NCBI GenBank assembly: GCA_025331445.1
Contig: JAIWNE010000040.1
Coordinates: forward strand, 124,001 to 188,000
From: Blakeslea trispora
Taxonomy: Eukaryota; Mucoromycota; Mucoromycetes; Mucorales; Choanephoraceae
Direction: 5' to 3'
Length of the DNA stretch: 64,000 nt
A program made the translations under genes and the position numbers. The notes beneath the pieces were generated by a model, which had not been told where the DNA came from, searched no databases, and saw nothing but the letters and a program-made list of their open reading frames with translations. The first letter of the stretch is position 1, and each line of letters starts with the position of its first letter. This document shows, piece by piece, positions 35,339 to 48,719 of this stretch.

Positions 35339-38300
35339 TCAACATATATATTTCCAAATGCAAAATGCCAGTGTTGTTGCCAACGTTGTGATATAAGCCC
35401 TTTCGTTGTCATTCAATTGGTGCATTAGTGTGGATGGGCTTTTTGAGTTTATAGTTGCAGTACAAGTCTTGTCTGGTGCACGAATGAAATGAAATAATAC
35501 AGGAAGTGCTATGTCAGGAACAAACAGCAAGACGTGTCTTGTATTCTCGACCAAGACATCCCCTGAATTCATTTTATAAAAGACTTTCAAGTCATCCAAA
35601 ATGCTATCCCAATCAATTCCTTTGAGCTGGAAAACTTCATAAAATGTGGAATCTATGGCAGTTAAATTGTATGGATCAAATTTGGTAGCTAATTGAACAA
35701 TTTCGTCGGGCATTATCTTTTGAGGGACAAGACAAACGGCTTCATACAATTTGCTCCAATCAACCTCTCTTTGATATAAATCCAACACCTAGATAAACAA
35801 AGAGTGTTAGACAGAACTTGATTTGTATACTATTCTGTCTGAATTACCTTCTTCATTGTTAGCTCTAGTTTTAATTTTGCTGACATAAGTAAATCATTGA
35901 GTGTATGTTGTTCAAGCACTGAAACTTTTTCTAAAAGGATTCGAATCATTTAAAAGCTATTCAGACTAAAATGTCCCGTGTTGGTTACCTGAATTGCGAT
36001 CGTCTTTGAAATCACATGTGACTAGAACAAAGTATCGTAGATACAGACATGGTGACTGACTAGTTTCATTCTGGCTGGACTTGGCCATGCTCTGCACAGG
36101 ATCTTTTGTTGAGTTTAAGCTTGGCAAGTTAGAGCTATTATATTGATACACGCCAGCATCGCTGCTTTCCTCGGTATCATCCATCTGTTTCTTTGGACAA
36201 ACAATCAATGTGTAAGTCAATACAGTCTCCTTTTTATCTAAACTGAAGTTCTTGCTGTCAAACATTAGGTTATTAGAAGAGACAAAGAGGGCAGTAGGGA
36301 TTTTGTTTGCTTTCAGGACTTTCATATCAAAAGCTTCGCCATGATTCAACATCCAAGGAATCAAGCCTTGCGCAGGTTCTTTTTTCAAAGGAAACTTGTA
36401 TATCCCACTAGCTATACAATTGTGCGAGTGAATGGTGGGTTGATTATAGATAGATACAGTATTCCTGATGATATCCAAAAGGCTTAGGCTTGAAGGAAAC
36501 GAATCTATATCATCTAGACTACGTTGAATTTGACGCAGTTGAAAGTCAAAAATAAACGAATGGACACGAATTTGTTGCTTGAATCGATCGCACTCGTTCA
36601 TGAAACTCTGAAAACGCTCCCTTCCAATGTTATTTTGCTGATAGCGAAATCGGGAAGAGTGCTTTAGTCCACCGTATCGACGATGAAGGGTATATAACGT
36701 GACAGAGACAAAAACGCCAGTCAGTCTAACTTCACACATGATGGAACCACCTTCGAAGACCTGCAAAAGATATACTACAGGTGAATTCACAAAGCAGTTT
36801 TCAGTTACTTTGAAACGTGACAGATATGCATTGGCTTCATCATCCTGGCTGTTTGATGGACCATATACAATCAGATGCATCCCAATGCTTTCCAAATAAG
36901 AAGCGTATTCCTTTGTGAAGTTTCGAGCCAGCTGTTCGTACCATGCCACCATTTCTTGGTTTGAATCTGCTTTCAAATTTCTTAAAGGTTTCTTCAGATT
37001 TGTGTCTACATTGTCAAGAGCAAAAGACGACTCGGAAAAGATTAATGGAGTACGGCAAAAATGCAAAAGCCGGGATGCTTTCAATATCTGTTTGAGCTCA
37101 TCAAAGGTCATCATCTCATCAACCTCTTTGAAATGCCCTGGCCCATAGTAATGATCAGCCCACTTGGTATACACCTTGAATGCTTTTTCATGAGCTATCA
37201 ATGGCCTTGATTGTGCCAAGAATGAATCTAGATAGGGCTTCCCGTGGTTTAAGAGGTGATCTGTGCTGTATCTAACTCCTTTGCGGCTAATTGACTCCGA
37301 ATATGTGTCGCTTAGAACTCGGTCTGGGTTAATTAATTGAGAAGATACAAATGCCGGGTCGCTAGTAGTTCGAGTCATTGCACACAACTTTGAGTTTTCA
37401 TGGATATCAGATGTTGACAGAGGCATTGGTTTTTCAAAGTTATTCCGAAATGTGCGTGCAATTGATAAACGGTTTTTCTGATCAGATGTACCTCTAATAA
37501 GATGCTGCAGAGATTCAAAATCTGCTATAAACCCTGTTGGTTTGGCACTAACATTGTTATTATTGCTACTGCGGCGCTCCATGCTATTGACTGTTGGGAT
37601 TGAAGAGACGGACTCTGTTTGGGTAAGTCTTCCGATTGTATTAGCTAAGCTGGGAGATACTGATGGCCTGTTGTTATTATTGATTACACTTTGAACTTGT
37701 GATATAGCGTTATGGTGAAGTAGCGAGCCAGTGCTGTTGGCAACGAGTGGGTATACAGAGGCTGGCTCAACCTCTTGACAAGAACGAGATAATATTTCTG
37801 ACATACTTGAGCTATGGTTAAATAGACCCATCTTCTGATGTAGTATGTTATTGAGTGCCATATGTCTTGTTTCCTGCTGAAAGACAATCCTGTATGCTGT
37901 ATTATAAACATAATCGACAAGTTGTTCAGAGCAATTGTAAGTATAGACAGACAGCTTTGAAGGGTCCAAGATGAGCATCACAAAACTATGCTGATGTGGC
38001 GTGTCTTTCTGCTCTGGGCTATGGATTTTTTGCTTCAAAATGTAATTTGGAAATGCTTTAGACGCACTTGAAGCAAGCGATTCTTGTCTGCTGTGTAAAC
38101 TTGCACTATCTTCCCTTTTCTGTGAGTCATTTGGATAGTATGCATGATGTGTGTCGTCTTCTCCTATAGGGTTTATATTGCTACTGCTACTAAAATACAT
38201 GAGGTTCCGATTGAATGTCTTTAGATTGGGACTTTCAACAATATCAACACTGCCTCTTCGAATATTTTGTAATGCAGGGCTCATGAATCTGCCATAGAGC

Positions 38301-41300
38301 TCAGAGATGCCTCCAAATATGATATACCTTTGAGGTTTAGCATTCTTTTTTGCTGTTGCATTGGAGGTTTGATTTCGTAAAGGGGTTGCTTTTTTCTTTT
38401 TAGTCTTGCCGCGAGCTCCATATTTGTTTGTATTGCTTGACTGATTTATAAAGCTACTTGCATCTCTTTCCTGGAAGAAGATATTACTTTCTGCGTTGTC
38501 TGTAGTTAGAACATATTTAAGATCCTGCTCTTGATCTTCGTTCATGAACATTTCTGTTTTTATCTCAGTTTTGGCAATCATAGGTTCCAGCAATGGATGA
38601 ATCTCTACGAGTTCTGCTTTCATCTGCGATATGATGTTCTCAAAATACCATGGAGCTAACTGAATGTTATGAGATATCTTCTTTGCTATTGAGCTTTGCC
38701 ATTCTGTAGCTTTATCTAACGTGTAAAGAAGGGCTTTGGCTAAAGAATCAAAACCTTCCACTTCCTGTTGATGTTTTGAAAGATGTATACTATTGGATAT
38801 AGTGCTTTCAACTATATAATCACATACGCTTTGTGTCAGTGCTTTTTGTATGTGCTGATAGATGAATGTAAGCTCTATTTTGCAGCAAGTCCAGATATCA
38901 ATTGCTAATGCAAACTTGCTGTCAACATTCGTGTCTTCAAAATCAGAGGCCAAACACTGCTGGATAGTTGAAAGATTGATCTGGCTATGTTGTCCGTTGG
39001 TACCATGTCCCAGATGACTGGATATTATCTTACTATAAGCGGTTTCACTACTATCCAGCACTGACAAACAAATGCCGGCTACACCTTCACCTATTCTTTG
39101 TTCGAACGGCATGTTTGTGCCAGGTGCTCGATTCAGATGATTGTAATAAAAAAGCAGGTCTGTAAAAAGCCAGTCTTCAAGTGGTAGTCGCTGTCCATTT
39201 TCATAAAGAGTCTTACTATGCTCTGATTCATTTAGAGGGCTGTATCGCATTTCATGGTGGCGCTTGACAAACAAAGGTGCATCACTTGAATGCAATAGGT
39301 GTATCGACGCCTCTGAAAGTATATTTTTCCGTAATATTTTTAAGAAATGTGCAGTGTTGTTAATAATCGATGGAATTTTTAGTTTATGACGGAAAGAAGG
39401 TTCTTTTTCAACCGGCATAATGAAATTGATATCAGCACGAGAAAGACGAGAGCCAGGATTACGCACCAAAAACTGTTGGACTTCTTTCAATGTGATTTCT
39501 GATGTAATTCGTGAATCAATCATATCAACGAGGCCATCAATAATGTAATAATCTATTTTGACGCCATGCACTTCTAAAACTAGTTCTCTGCTTTCGTGAT
39601 GTCTCGCATTGTACCTTCTTCCGCTGATCGGAGAAGAGGCAGATGCACTTATATCGTTTATACTAGGGCTATGGCTAGGGCTAATCTGTTGACTTGCTAT
39701 ACTACCCTGTGGTGATGATTTGTTGTGAGTATACGATGGATAGCGAACTCTTGTATTTTGAGAGGTTGCTAGTACATCACTATCATGAGCATTGATATTC
39801 ATAACAAAAGAGCTATAAGGAGAATCTGGATTCATAGGAACAGAACTTTCGTCATGGTTGTTTGACGTATTTACACAATACTGATTATTTTGCTCAGATG
39901 GAGCACTACCATTTTGTTGTAAATTCGTGTTTGCCTCGTAAAGAAAGAAGTATAAAACTGAATCGCCATGAGAGCAAACAAACATACCCTGCTTATTTCT
40001 GACCAGAAAAGGTGGTAGAGTGTCCGTCATTAGTTTGTTGTAAGCTGCATTCGGTGATATTCTCCAATGAAGAGGGAACCGCTTCATGTAAACTACATCA
40101 CAGCTAAATTGACCAGGTAAAAACTTTTTCGGAGGATTGAGAGTGTTTTCTTCACCTGATGTAGACAACATTTCAACAAGATTGTTGTTGCTTGTTGCAG
40201 TATCATATGAAAAGCTCTCCTCTTCACTTGATTCATCATAAGAGGAATAAAGTGATTTGTCTTCTTCGATAGACGACAAGAGATATTTGCTACGTAACGT
40301 GCATGAGTTTCAAGTGTCATGTTGCCTTCCTGTTAGTTTCTTTTTATATATTTACCTGCATATCCGAGTATCATTTAGTGATTTCAAGAGTGAGAGTGTG
40401 TTTGTTTTATTTATGGCATCGTTTACCATAGATTTAGTGACTCGAATGATTTCAGAGCGGTCAACAAACTGCTGAGACTTTGAATAGAAATATATTTGAA
40501 CGCTTTGTGCTTGTGGAATAAGCAGCAGCCAATACAGTTGTGATTCCATCGTTTCATGGATTTCATTTTGATAATTAGCATCATCAGAGATCTCTGATTC
40601 CAATATACTAATACCAAGGCCTTGACAAAATTCATCATCCTCTTGCTCCTCGTCTTCATAATCTGATTTAGTAGTGATGTTCAAACCTTCACCATCAAAA
40701 AGAGAATTACAATCACTTTTAGTATCGTCGTTTGACAATACTTCTTCGTTGTTATGATGCTTTAGGTTTCTCAAAGATCCATTATCGCATGCATAAAAGC
40801 AGTTGCCAGTGCGAATCAGTCTATAAAGGCTATTACTAAACTTCTCGAGTTCCTCAAGAAACATTCGACGACTTTCTCTTTGATTTTTCACAAACGCCAG
40901 AGGAATTGATGTGTGTGTTGGAAAGTCAACGAACGGATTCTTCTTTCTAAGTTGCGCTTCGACATATCTAACCACATTTTGTGTAATTGGGCCTGAGCGA
41001 AGTAAGCCGTGCATAATTTCTTCTGCAAACAACCAATTTAATCTTGACTCTGTCTCAATCAATGCATCTTGTTTGTCCTGACTTAGCGAGGAGAGCCTAG
41101 CACAATGCGACTTGTCTATATCAAGAAATGTTCTTTCCAAGAAAGCAATTAATGAGAACAAACAACTACAAATAAGATTTATGCTACTTACGTCTGTCGA
41201 TGAGCTGTGTTTTCTGCCGGACACGTTGCTTGATGTGTTGCCGCTATGTCAGGTGGGTCATGCTCAGATTGAGGTAAGCTCATGCAAACCAAATGTAATG

Positions 41301-44300
41301 TGGCGCTTGTGCCATCTGCAGATTCGACAGGTGAGAAGGTAGTACCAATCGATTCTGGCTCAAAATCAAACGACATGCCATCATCTGCTTTCACATTATA
41401 TGAAGTAGGCAAACTATTCACAGGAACTGTTATACAATCAGATCCTATACCAGATTCGCGTGTTCTCTTTAAGCTGAGCTCCAGGCGAACGAATAAAGGA
41501 TTTTGTGCATATAAAACTACATCGGTCAAATTACTTGGCTTTTCGGAAGTGGAAAGCGGCAATCCTAGCTTTTGGCCAGGTTTCGCAAATGGAGGACGAT
41601 AGCAATACACATTGTTCCATTTACCATCAGAAATTACAACAGGTTCAAAATGATGCCCCAGTACAGAGATAAACCGTTGGTTTGCTTCTATCAATTCTTC
41701 TCTGTTTGTACGTGATCGATGCTTCAGCAGCGCTTGAACATTTAGATACTCAGTCAAGTTTATATCAATATTAGTTTCGTCACATATTTCCAAGACTTTT
41801 GCAAAGTCTTCTGAGCTAACTGCACGCCCATAAAGTAAGCAAGTAAATATTGATTTCACTATACTTCTCGAATATACTCGAGTTACATCTTGCATCATGC
41901 GAAGTGCCCTGTCAGACAAAGGAGAATGGATAGAGCCAGGGCCACAAGCTAGCTTTGGCCTTGATGTGTTACTCAAGCTTTCATACCATTCCTTATACGA
42001 GAGAGGATCCATTGAAGTTATTTCAATATTGTGATCTTGCTGGTAATGATGAACATGTCTTCTGCATTCAAACATAGTTAAACTTATGCTTTCAAGTGAA
42101 AAATTATCATTTTCTGCTCTTCCATTGCGCTCTAATTTAAGTAAGCCCTTTACAACAGCATCCAAACGAGGTACCAACAATATTATGAACATAGACGGAT
42201 CAAACACTTTGATGAAGCATCGTAAATCTCTGAAATTATGTGCAACGCATAATGTGCAGTTTTTAGCGTGCATTTCTTTAGAGTTAAACAGCTTATTCAC
42301 TAATCCAGACCAGAATTCATTACTTGAGGATTTTGCTAATGAAATGGTTTGATCAGTCACAGTTGCAAGTGATTGCTCAAAATAATAATGAAGAAGTGCA
42401 ACATCTCTAAAAGCAGACCGAAGCTTTGATATGTTGTCTTTTTCAGATGCAAACAGATCGTCAGGGCGAGTACAGGTACATTCGGTGCTCTTCTTTGTTT
42501 GCCACAAGGGAGGAGTTTTTAGAGATGAGGGTAATGGGGAGCCAATTGGACTGAACTTTGATATAGTTCTGGAGCGACCTCCTGAGGTTGAGTTTGTCGA
42601 AAACGACATGTTGTTGCGCCTTCCTCTCAAGGATGGTAATGGATTCGTTGAAGTTTCTGTAGCTACAGAGCCTTGCTCTTTCTGTTCTTGAATATTAGAA
42701 CTCATGGCAACTTTGTATTCTTGATAGCCATCTTGTTGAGTCTTTGGAATGTAATGCTGATGGTACTTTGGACAAGGATATACTGCAAACAACAATTTAC
42801 TTTTCTTTAGCACAGAAGGGATGTTAAACGTAACTGTGCGTTGCATCCATTTGACCGAGCCACGCATCTCGTCTTCTATTTGCATATGTGCTGCTAGTGC
42901 ATCGTTTATTGACGGAGAGATTCTTGCTGCAAAACTGTATAGCACATCGAAAGTAATTAGCTGCGAAATTATTTGTTTATCCTTATTAAATATGTCGACC
43001 TGCAGGTCTTTGTACACTTTCAAAACTGTTTCACTTGATACAACTGGCTCACACCAAAGCTCTGTCGATATACGTTTTTTAGACGCATCTCTCCATACAA
43101 AGTATTGACATGAGTAAACGCAATCGTTGTCATAGCTAAAGTTTACTTCTTTGTAAAAGTGTCCAAAGGATTTGCTAGATGATAGTAAAGTCCATCCCTT
43201 TGAATTTTTGATGAGCAAACATGATGTTTTTCTTAAAAAAAAACAAAGGCATAATCTACCTGCATGGTTTGTAAAGACATGATGAGTCCGAAAGCCAAGT
43301 CAATTAAAGGTGTCAAAAATGTAGTGTAAGGATGCTTCTCTTGGTATAAATCTTGGATATCCCAATGCCATGTACATCTGTTAAGATAGTTTTTCACGAT
43401 AAATTCTCCTGTTAAGGATGTTTTGGAACGAGCATGCCATATAGATTTGTTGTTTGTGTTGGATTTAGTCAGTTGGGTTTCGGCTCCATTTGTTGGTAAG
43501 AAATGCATGTTGTCTCGCATGAGCAATAGTGATATTGGTTTCTTTGAGACTCTCATGTCTACAAAGCTTTCAGCATATTTCTCATTATCGTTTTCAAATG
43601 AATTAGTATAAGTGTCGCTCGCTGGATCTCTAATTTCAAGGTTTGCTAGAGCTTTTTGATACTGTGATTGTGTATCAAGTAATGAACAGAGCTCTTGAAC
43701 AATATTCCTGCATGATTTGGCGTTTGTATCAAAAAACATGATGCGGACTTGATATAGCCTTTCTGTCTCTTTCAACACCCGTACTTCACAAAATTGAGGA
43801 ATGATATGCCGTTTAGGAGACCCATTAACAGGGTGGGTTGGATTTGTCCTTTTGGTGTTTTCAAAATTGCTTACTGTCTTTGAGACTTTGTCTAGATTAA
43901 GTAGTTTAATGAAAGCTTGCTGATCCTCGCTCATAAACGTTGCCCATTTTTCTAGCTTTGTGTAAATTTGATCAACATCTGTTTGTGCCTCGTTTGCTTC
44001 TTCCACACTAGTCCGTTGTGGCTCATCAAGGGCAGGCGTACACTGCTCTGTTTCTAATATTAGGTTGAATGTATGTTCGTCATACCAGCACATATTAAAA
44101 ATACGTAGATCAGACCTTTCAAGTTTCGCCCAGTGTGCACTAAACTTTTGGACGTAACTTAACTGAGCTGCCCACTCGGTCAAGTTGGCTGAAGCGAACT
44201 GATTAGGTGGTACTGAAATATTGTTCTTGTCAGAGAAGTTGAATTGAACCAATTGTTTGAGCATAGCATCTGATTCTGCTATCCTCTCAAGCAAGCGCTT

Positions 44301-46869
44301 CATTTTTCCAACTTTGATTAGGCCTGGCGCGTTAGCCAAATCAATAGTCATGTTGCCACCTTGTACAGCCATCATTTGGTTTCTTCTCTGGAAAGCATCC
44401 CAGTTATGTAGCATGTGTGAAAAAGTTGAGGTTGACTTTACGATAACGTCAACTTTGGGAGCTCGCATATGATTAAACATTGATTCGTCCTCAAAGACAT
44501 GGGGCTCCTCAAGTATGTTGTGCATATCGTCATAAAGAGACGAAATTGAATTAAGGTAAGCATGTAGTGATGAAGTCCACAGGGACTTTATGGAGTAATG
44601 AACCGAGATGTTAGGCTGCCAGCGGAGAACAAGTATAATCAAGATAGTTTGTTTCTTTTGAACATTAGTCTGTAGTTCAGAAGACAATTGCCTGTTGATC
44701 ATACTCGAAGACTTTGAGCTACTAGGTCTCAATTCGTCTACAAACGATAAAGACTGAAGTACAAAACCCTGTCGTAGCCTTGCATGAATAAAATGCCAAC
44801 ATTCAGATGACAAAAAGTACTCTTTAAACTTGAGTCGTCCTGATTCTTCAATAATTGGTTTAGCCATTGGATCCCATGGAAAAGCTTTTCGGTCAGACTG
44901 ATGCATAAATCCATTTGGGTTTGCAGCAGACAATTCCATTCTACCAAGATTGGTAGGAATGATTTCAATCCTTGATGAAGAACTATCTTGAGATTCATTA
45001 AGGCGGCTGGTTCTACTTTCTTTGCTTTTTGCATTGCGCAAAGACCTTGAGTCCAGGATGGTTTCTTTAAGTAGATATCGATAATGATAAATGTTGGGCA
45101 TTGCCATGTTAGTTTCGTCATACTCATCTACTACAGGTGTGCAGTATTCTGAGAACGTAAACACGCCGTTGGTAGTGCTAGCTACAAATTCTAGAATTTC
45201 ATTGTCTGGAACAAAACCAAAGTTGAAACCAGGAAAGAAGCTCCCGTTTTTTCCTAGTTGAACTACATTGCACGCAACGTTCTTTGCCACCATCTCCTGA
45301 ACTACAGCTTCATCCTGAATATTCGATTTTACTACGCCATCTGTCAACAAAATGATAGAGGGTTGAGCGTTCTCGGGTAACAACTCGAGAGCAAACAATG
45401 CAGCTCTTAATATATAAGAGAGGGTGCTTCCTGTCTTCCCTACACCCCATGTATCTTTAGACTGAGCAACAGTATTATTTTCCTGAACTTTGGTTATGCT
45501 TGATAGAGATGATGATGACTCATGATGAGCGTGCGATCGGCTTTGAGTGGCATTTGTGCTTATAGCTGGATGAGATGATCTTTTAGAACTATGCGAGAAA
45601 AGCTTTTTCTGTGAATGTTTCGATTGTCCTGCACTACTTTTTTGGTTTTTATATTGATGATGTATCGACGGTCTAGATGCTAATGTGCCAGGTAAAGAAG
45701 CTTTGCGAGAATTTATGCTTCTATTTGAATTACTTGAAGTTGAACTGCTTTCAACAGTGCTGAATCTGGATTCTGTACTATCTGTCATTGATTGAGCGTG
45801 GTTGTCTCGAACATCAAGCTCATATCCCATTTTGAGTCGTTTCATAATTAGTTTTTTTCTGGAAATAGCCAAGTCTTTCTCGAATGTGTCAATCCCTTCT
45901 TTCAAACTCTTCAGTACAGCCTGTATATTGCTTTGTGAAACTTGAACATTCTGCATTAAAACCCGCATGGTTGGATACTCTGCCAAAATAGGTATCACAT
46001 TCATGTTTGATCCAAATTGAGAGCATTCTGTAATGACAGTGATTCTTATTGTTTGCTCTATCTTAAAGACAGAGAGAAAATAAGTTTGATGCTACAACTT
46101 TTGTCATTTTATCTGTCCATGCTTACCACAGTAGGCGAAGCTGAATCAGAAAGAGACAAAGCAAACGGCCTGATGAGTCCTCGAAGGATGTTTTCAATTC
46201 TATTTTCATTCGGTAAGCAAAGGGAAAATGAATTGAATGTCAATGCACTTACACAGCGAATGCATTTTCAATCAAAATGTTCCCATTGTTTGTTCCAGTT
46301 GTGGCTAAACTAGAGCTCATATCAATCATGAACACCAAACAATGGTCTTTTACTATGTTCAGAATTCTAGTGCGACCAGTCAATATATAGGCTTGCTCAG
46401 CATCACTGGTCTCATGTAGATTGGCTGATTCATTCGCTGCGACAGAAAGTCTTGTCTTTAAATGTGACTCATTTTGTTGCAAGAGTTCCTTTCTTTTTCT
46501 TTCCCAAACAGGCTTAATGTTACTTGATAGATGGAGTAATTGAAACTCCTAATAAGTTGTTATTGGATATGTCTCAGATTTTTCTGCAAAACAGTAATGC
46601 AGCTTACATCGTATCTGCCTATTTGAATTGGCCGAAACATATGCTTCAGGAACCACATATTTTGAGAAGCGTTATTATGGCGATTAAGTAACAAGATAGC
46701 TGTTCGAGCTTCAACGACTTTCTGAAACGCATAAAAAGAAAAGAGTCAAAAGAAATGTCAGATAGGTTAAATGTCTTTGGTTTTCCTGTTTGTACAAAGA
46801 ACCTGTTACTTTTGCATCCGTATTGAGTTTGTTGTCTGAATGAGACACGAGATCGCTTGAGAGTGACAT
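35339..46869 (-). CDS. SZT2: SZT2 homologue (KICSTOR-type TORC1 regulator)
   Basis: Ten exons on the minus strand (46869-46810, 46721-46608, 46548-46253, 46199-46127, 46061-43260, 43197-41192, 41165-40356, 40289-35989, 35930-35848, 35788-35339) join without a break to 3,664 residues, close to the roughly 3,400 of animal SZT2. The N-terminus has the SZT2 layout: ARTAILLLNRHNNASQNMWF, PVWERKRKELLQ, HCLVFMIDMSSSLATTGTNN and a von-Willebrand-A-like part (AQPSIILLTDGVV, PGFNFGFVPDNEILEFVAS). Long Ser-rich disordered inserts interrupt conserved blocks throughout. In animals SZT2 is the scaffold of KICSTOR, which holds GATOR1 on the lysosome and lets amino-acid starvation switch off TORC1. The start was chosen from a 20-codon first exon spliced in phase. 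Conserved blocks in the C-terminal half were not individually recognised. Confidence 0.82.
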
Positions 46870-47477
46870 TACGTACGAGCTTGTCTAAAAGAACTCGAGC
46901 AGCGCTAAAATAGTGGCTTTTGTTGTTTTCAATAGAAAGTTGCCTTTTAATTGCTTAGAGAGCCAAAACGAAAAGAAATAAAAAAGAAACCCCTTCTTTT
47001 TGTACTATCCAATTTTCTCCAGTGTAATAGGGATAGTTTTTTTAAACCTTGCCGCAAAGTGGCTGGTGTTACAAGAGCGTCGATTAAAACTTGAGGCACA
47101 TTGTGTACAGTCATATCTGTGAAAATCGTTTGTTACCAAGAGAACTGTGTCTTGACAAAATGACATTCACAAGGAATCAAGGAAGAGATTGTCTATTCAA
47201 CAGCAAAATACTCGTCATATTTCAAATATAAAGAAACCAAAAAAAAAAGTTACGTCCATCAACTGCTTTTAAGTAGCTGTAAATGTTTACAACACTCATT
47301 CATGTGGTAATAAAACACTGATAATAAATGATTACATAACGTACACAACAGTTAGTTTTTTAATCAAAGTGCTCACGATCCAGAAAAAATTTGACAGGGT
47401 TTGTCTTCAAAAGCTTGAATCTGAGCGAATATATAAAAGCTGTACGTTTTTCTTGAGCGAGCCAATCCTGCTTCAGA
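46870..47477. other. Divergent promoter region of SZT2
   Basis: About 600 bp upstream of SZT2, AT-rich. It ends at a small ORF on the other strand. No other feature recognised. Confidence 0.5.
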
Positions 47478-47580
47478 ATGAGCGGGAATCAACGCAAGAG
47501 CAGCTCAGGGATGGTTAAGGCGAATGTACAACAATTCAGAAAGGAATATATTCGGCAAGCTTATGAACAGAGTCGATCGT
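47478..47580 (+). CDS. Possible first exon of a small unrecognised gene
   Basis: ATG at 47478 opens 33 protein-like codons (MSGNQRKSSSGMVKANVQQF, then RKEYIRQAYEQSRS) before a stop. A second protein-like stretch lies at 47660-47716 (MNAIDSLTATFEDFSLKESQ); a GTGATG donor at 47573 and an AACAAG acceptor at 47658 would join them in phase. No family recognised. It sits divergently from SZT2, about 600 bp away. Weak splice signals and short length make this uncertain. Confidence 0.25.
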
Positions 47581-48719
47581 GATGAATCTCAACTACAGAA
47601 AGACCATAACTTATTCTTTAATTCATCTTTTCAATGAGCAACCTCAAGCAACAAGAATGAATGCCATTGATAGCCTTACTGCAACATTTGAGGACTTCAG
47701 TTTGAAGGAGTCTCAGGTACCTAGACGCTTTTATAAAAAAAAAATCATTACAGATAGACAGCCAAGCGGATCACTTGTCGTCTTATGGCTAAAGACTCTG
47801 AAAAAAAAAAGCGACAAGTATATAGTCTGGGTTAGAGACAGCTGGCTTCCACCTAGTCGAAGCAGCAGTAAAGTTTATGATGGCTCTCTATTTATCTTTC
47901 TTCTGTCCCTTCCTTTTTTTATTTGTTTAGTCATTATTCATTGGCTTTACTTGCAAGTACGCAATAAAGACCTCAAACGCCGCAAAACCTTTCATGAGCA
48001 TATTCTTCTCTCTCTTCACTGCCGACCAATAGTTAGTATGGACTCCATCCTGTGGCTGTCTATCACACATGATAAACTTAGTCACTGTATTTGCTATCGC
48101 CTTAGTTGGCTACCTTTTGCCCTCTCCATCCTCGCCGCTCCCTTATAAAATCCCACGCTACTCATTGTTCCAAAATGCACAGGCATTTGATGATGTCTGA
48201 AATAATTGCTCATCTCCTTTTCCTTCCTTTCTTAACCTCCTTCCTATCCATCACCCACGCTCCTTTGAGGTCACTATTGCCTGGACTCTCCGCAGGCCTG
48301 TCTATATACGATCCTTTATGAACTTGACTGCCTTCAACACTCTAAGACCCCGCCTGACTACCTAGGACAAAGACTCCTTTGTTCCCGTATCCCTCATCTA
48401 TTGATATTTCATCATCTATTCCACCCATTCCTTATTACCTTCTATCCCAGAAAGGGGTTTTTAGATTACCCCTTCATTCGATCTGTCCCAGGCGAATTTG
48501 TCTCTATAGATTGTGTGCCCAATTGGAATTTTTTTTTGTAACTTTTTGGTTGAGATGAGGTGAACGTGACCTACAGCGGAGTTGTTTCTTTACAGTAATC
48601 GTAGTTCTCAACTTTAGTGCTCCAAAACTCTCACTAATTAATAAAAGCTTATCAGCAAAGAATAATTCTCTCTTTTTTTTTTCTTGTTTCCAAGTTTTAT
48701 ATTTTCTTTTTTCTTATTC
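47581..48719. other. Pyrimidine-rich region without a clear gene
   Basis: From about 47880 to 48480 the plus strand is rich in C and T with fewer A/T runs than other spacers. Open frames (47579-48148, 48106-48321) are full of Leu/Ser/Pro and end at random; no family recognised. An imperfect palindrome AAAGGGG...CCCCTT lies at 48451-48475. The right end holds the promoter of the phosphodiesterase gene. Confidence 0.4.

Noticed and set aside
47579..48148. 189-codon plus-strand ORF with hydrophobic stretches
   Set aside because: Composition follows the pyrimidine-rich DNA, codons look random, no family recognised and no promoter-like context; only its first 45 codons might belong to a small gene.
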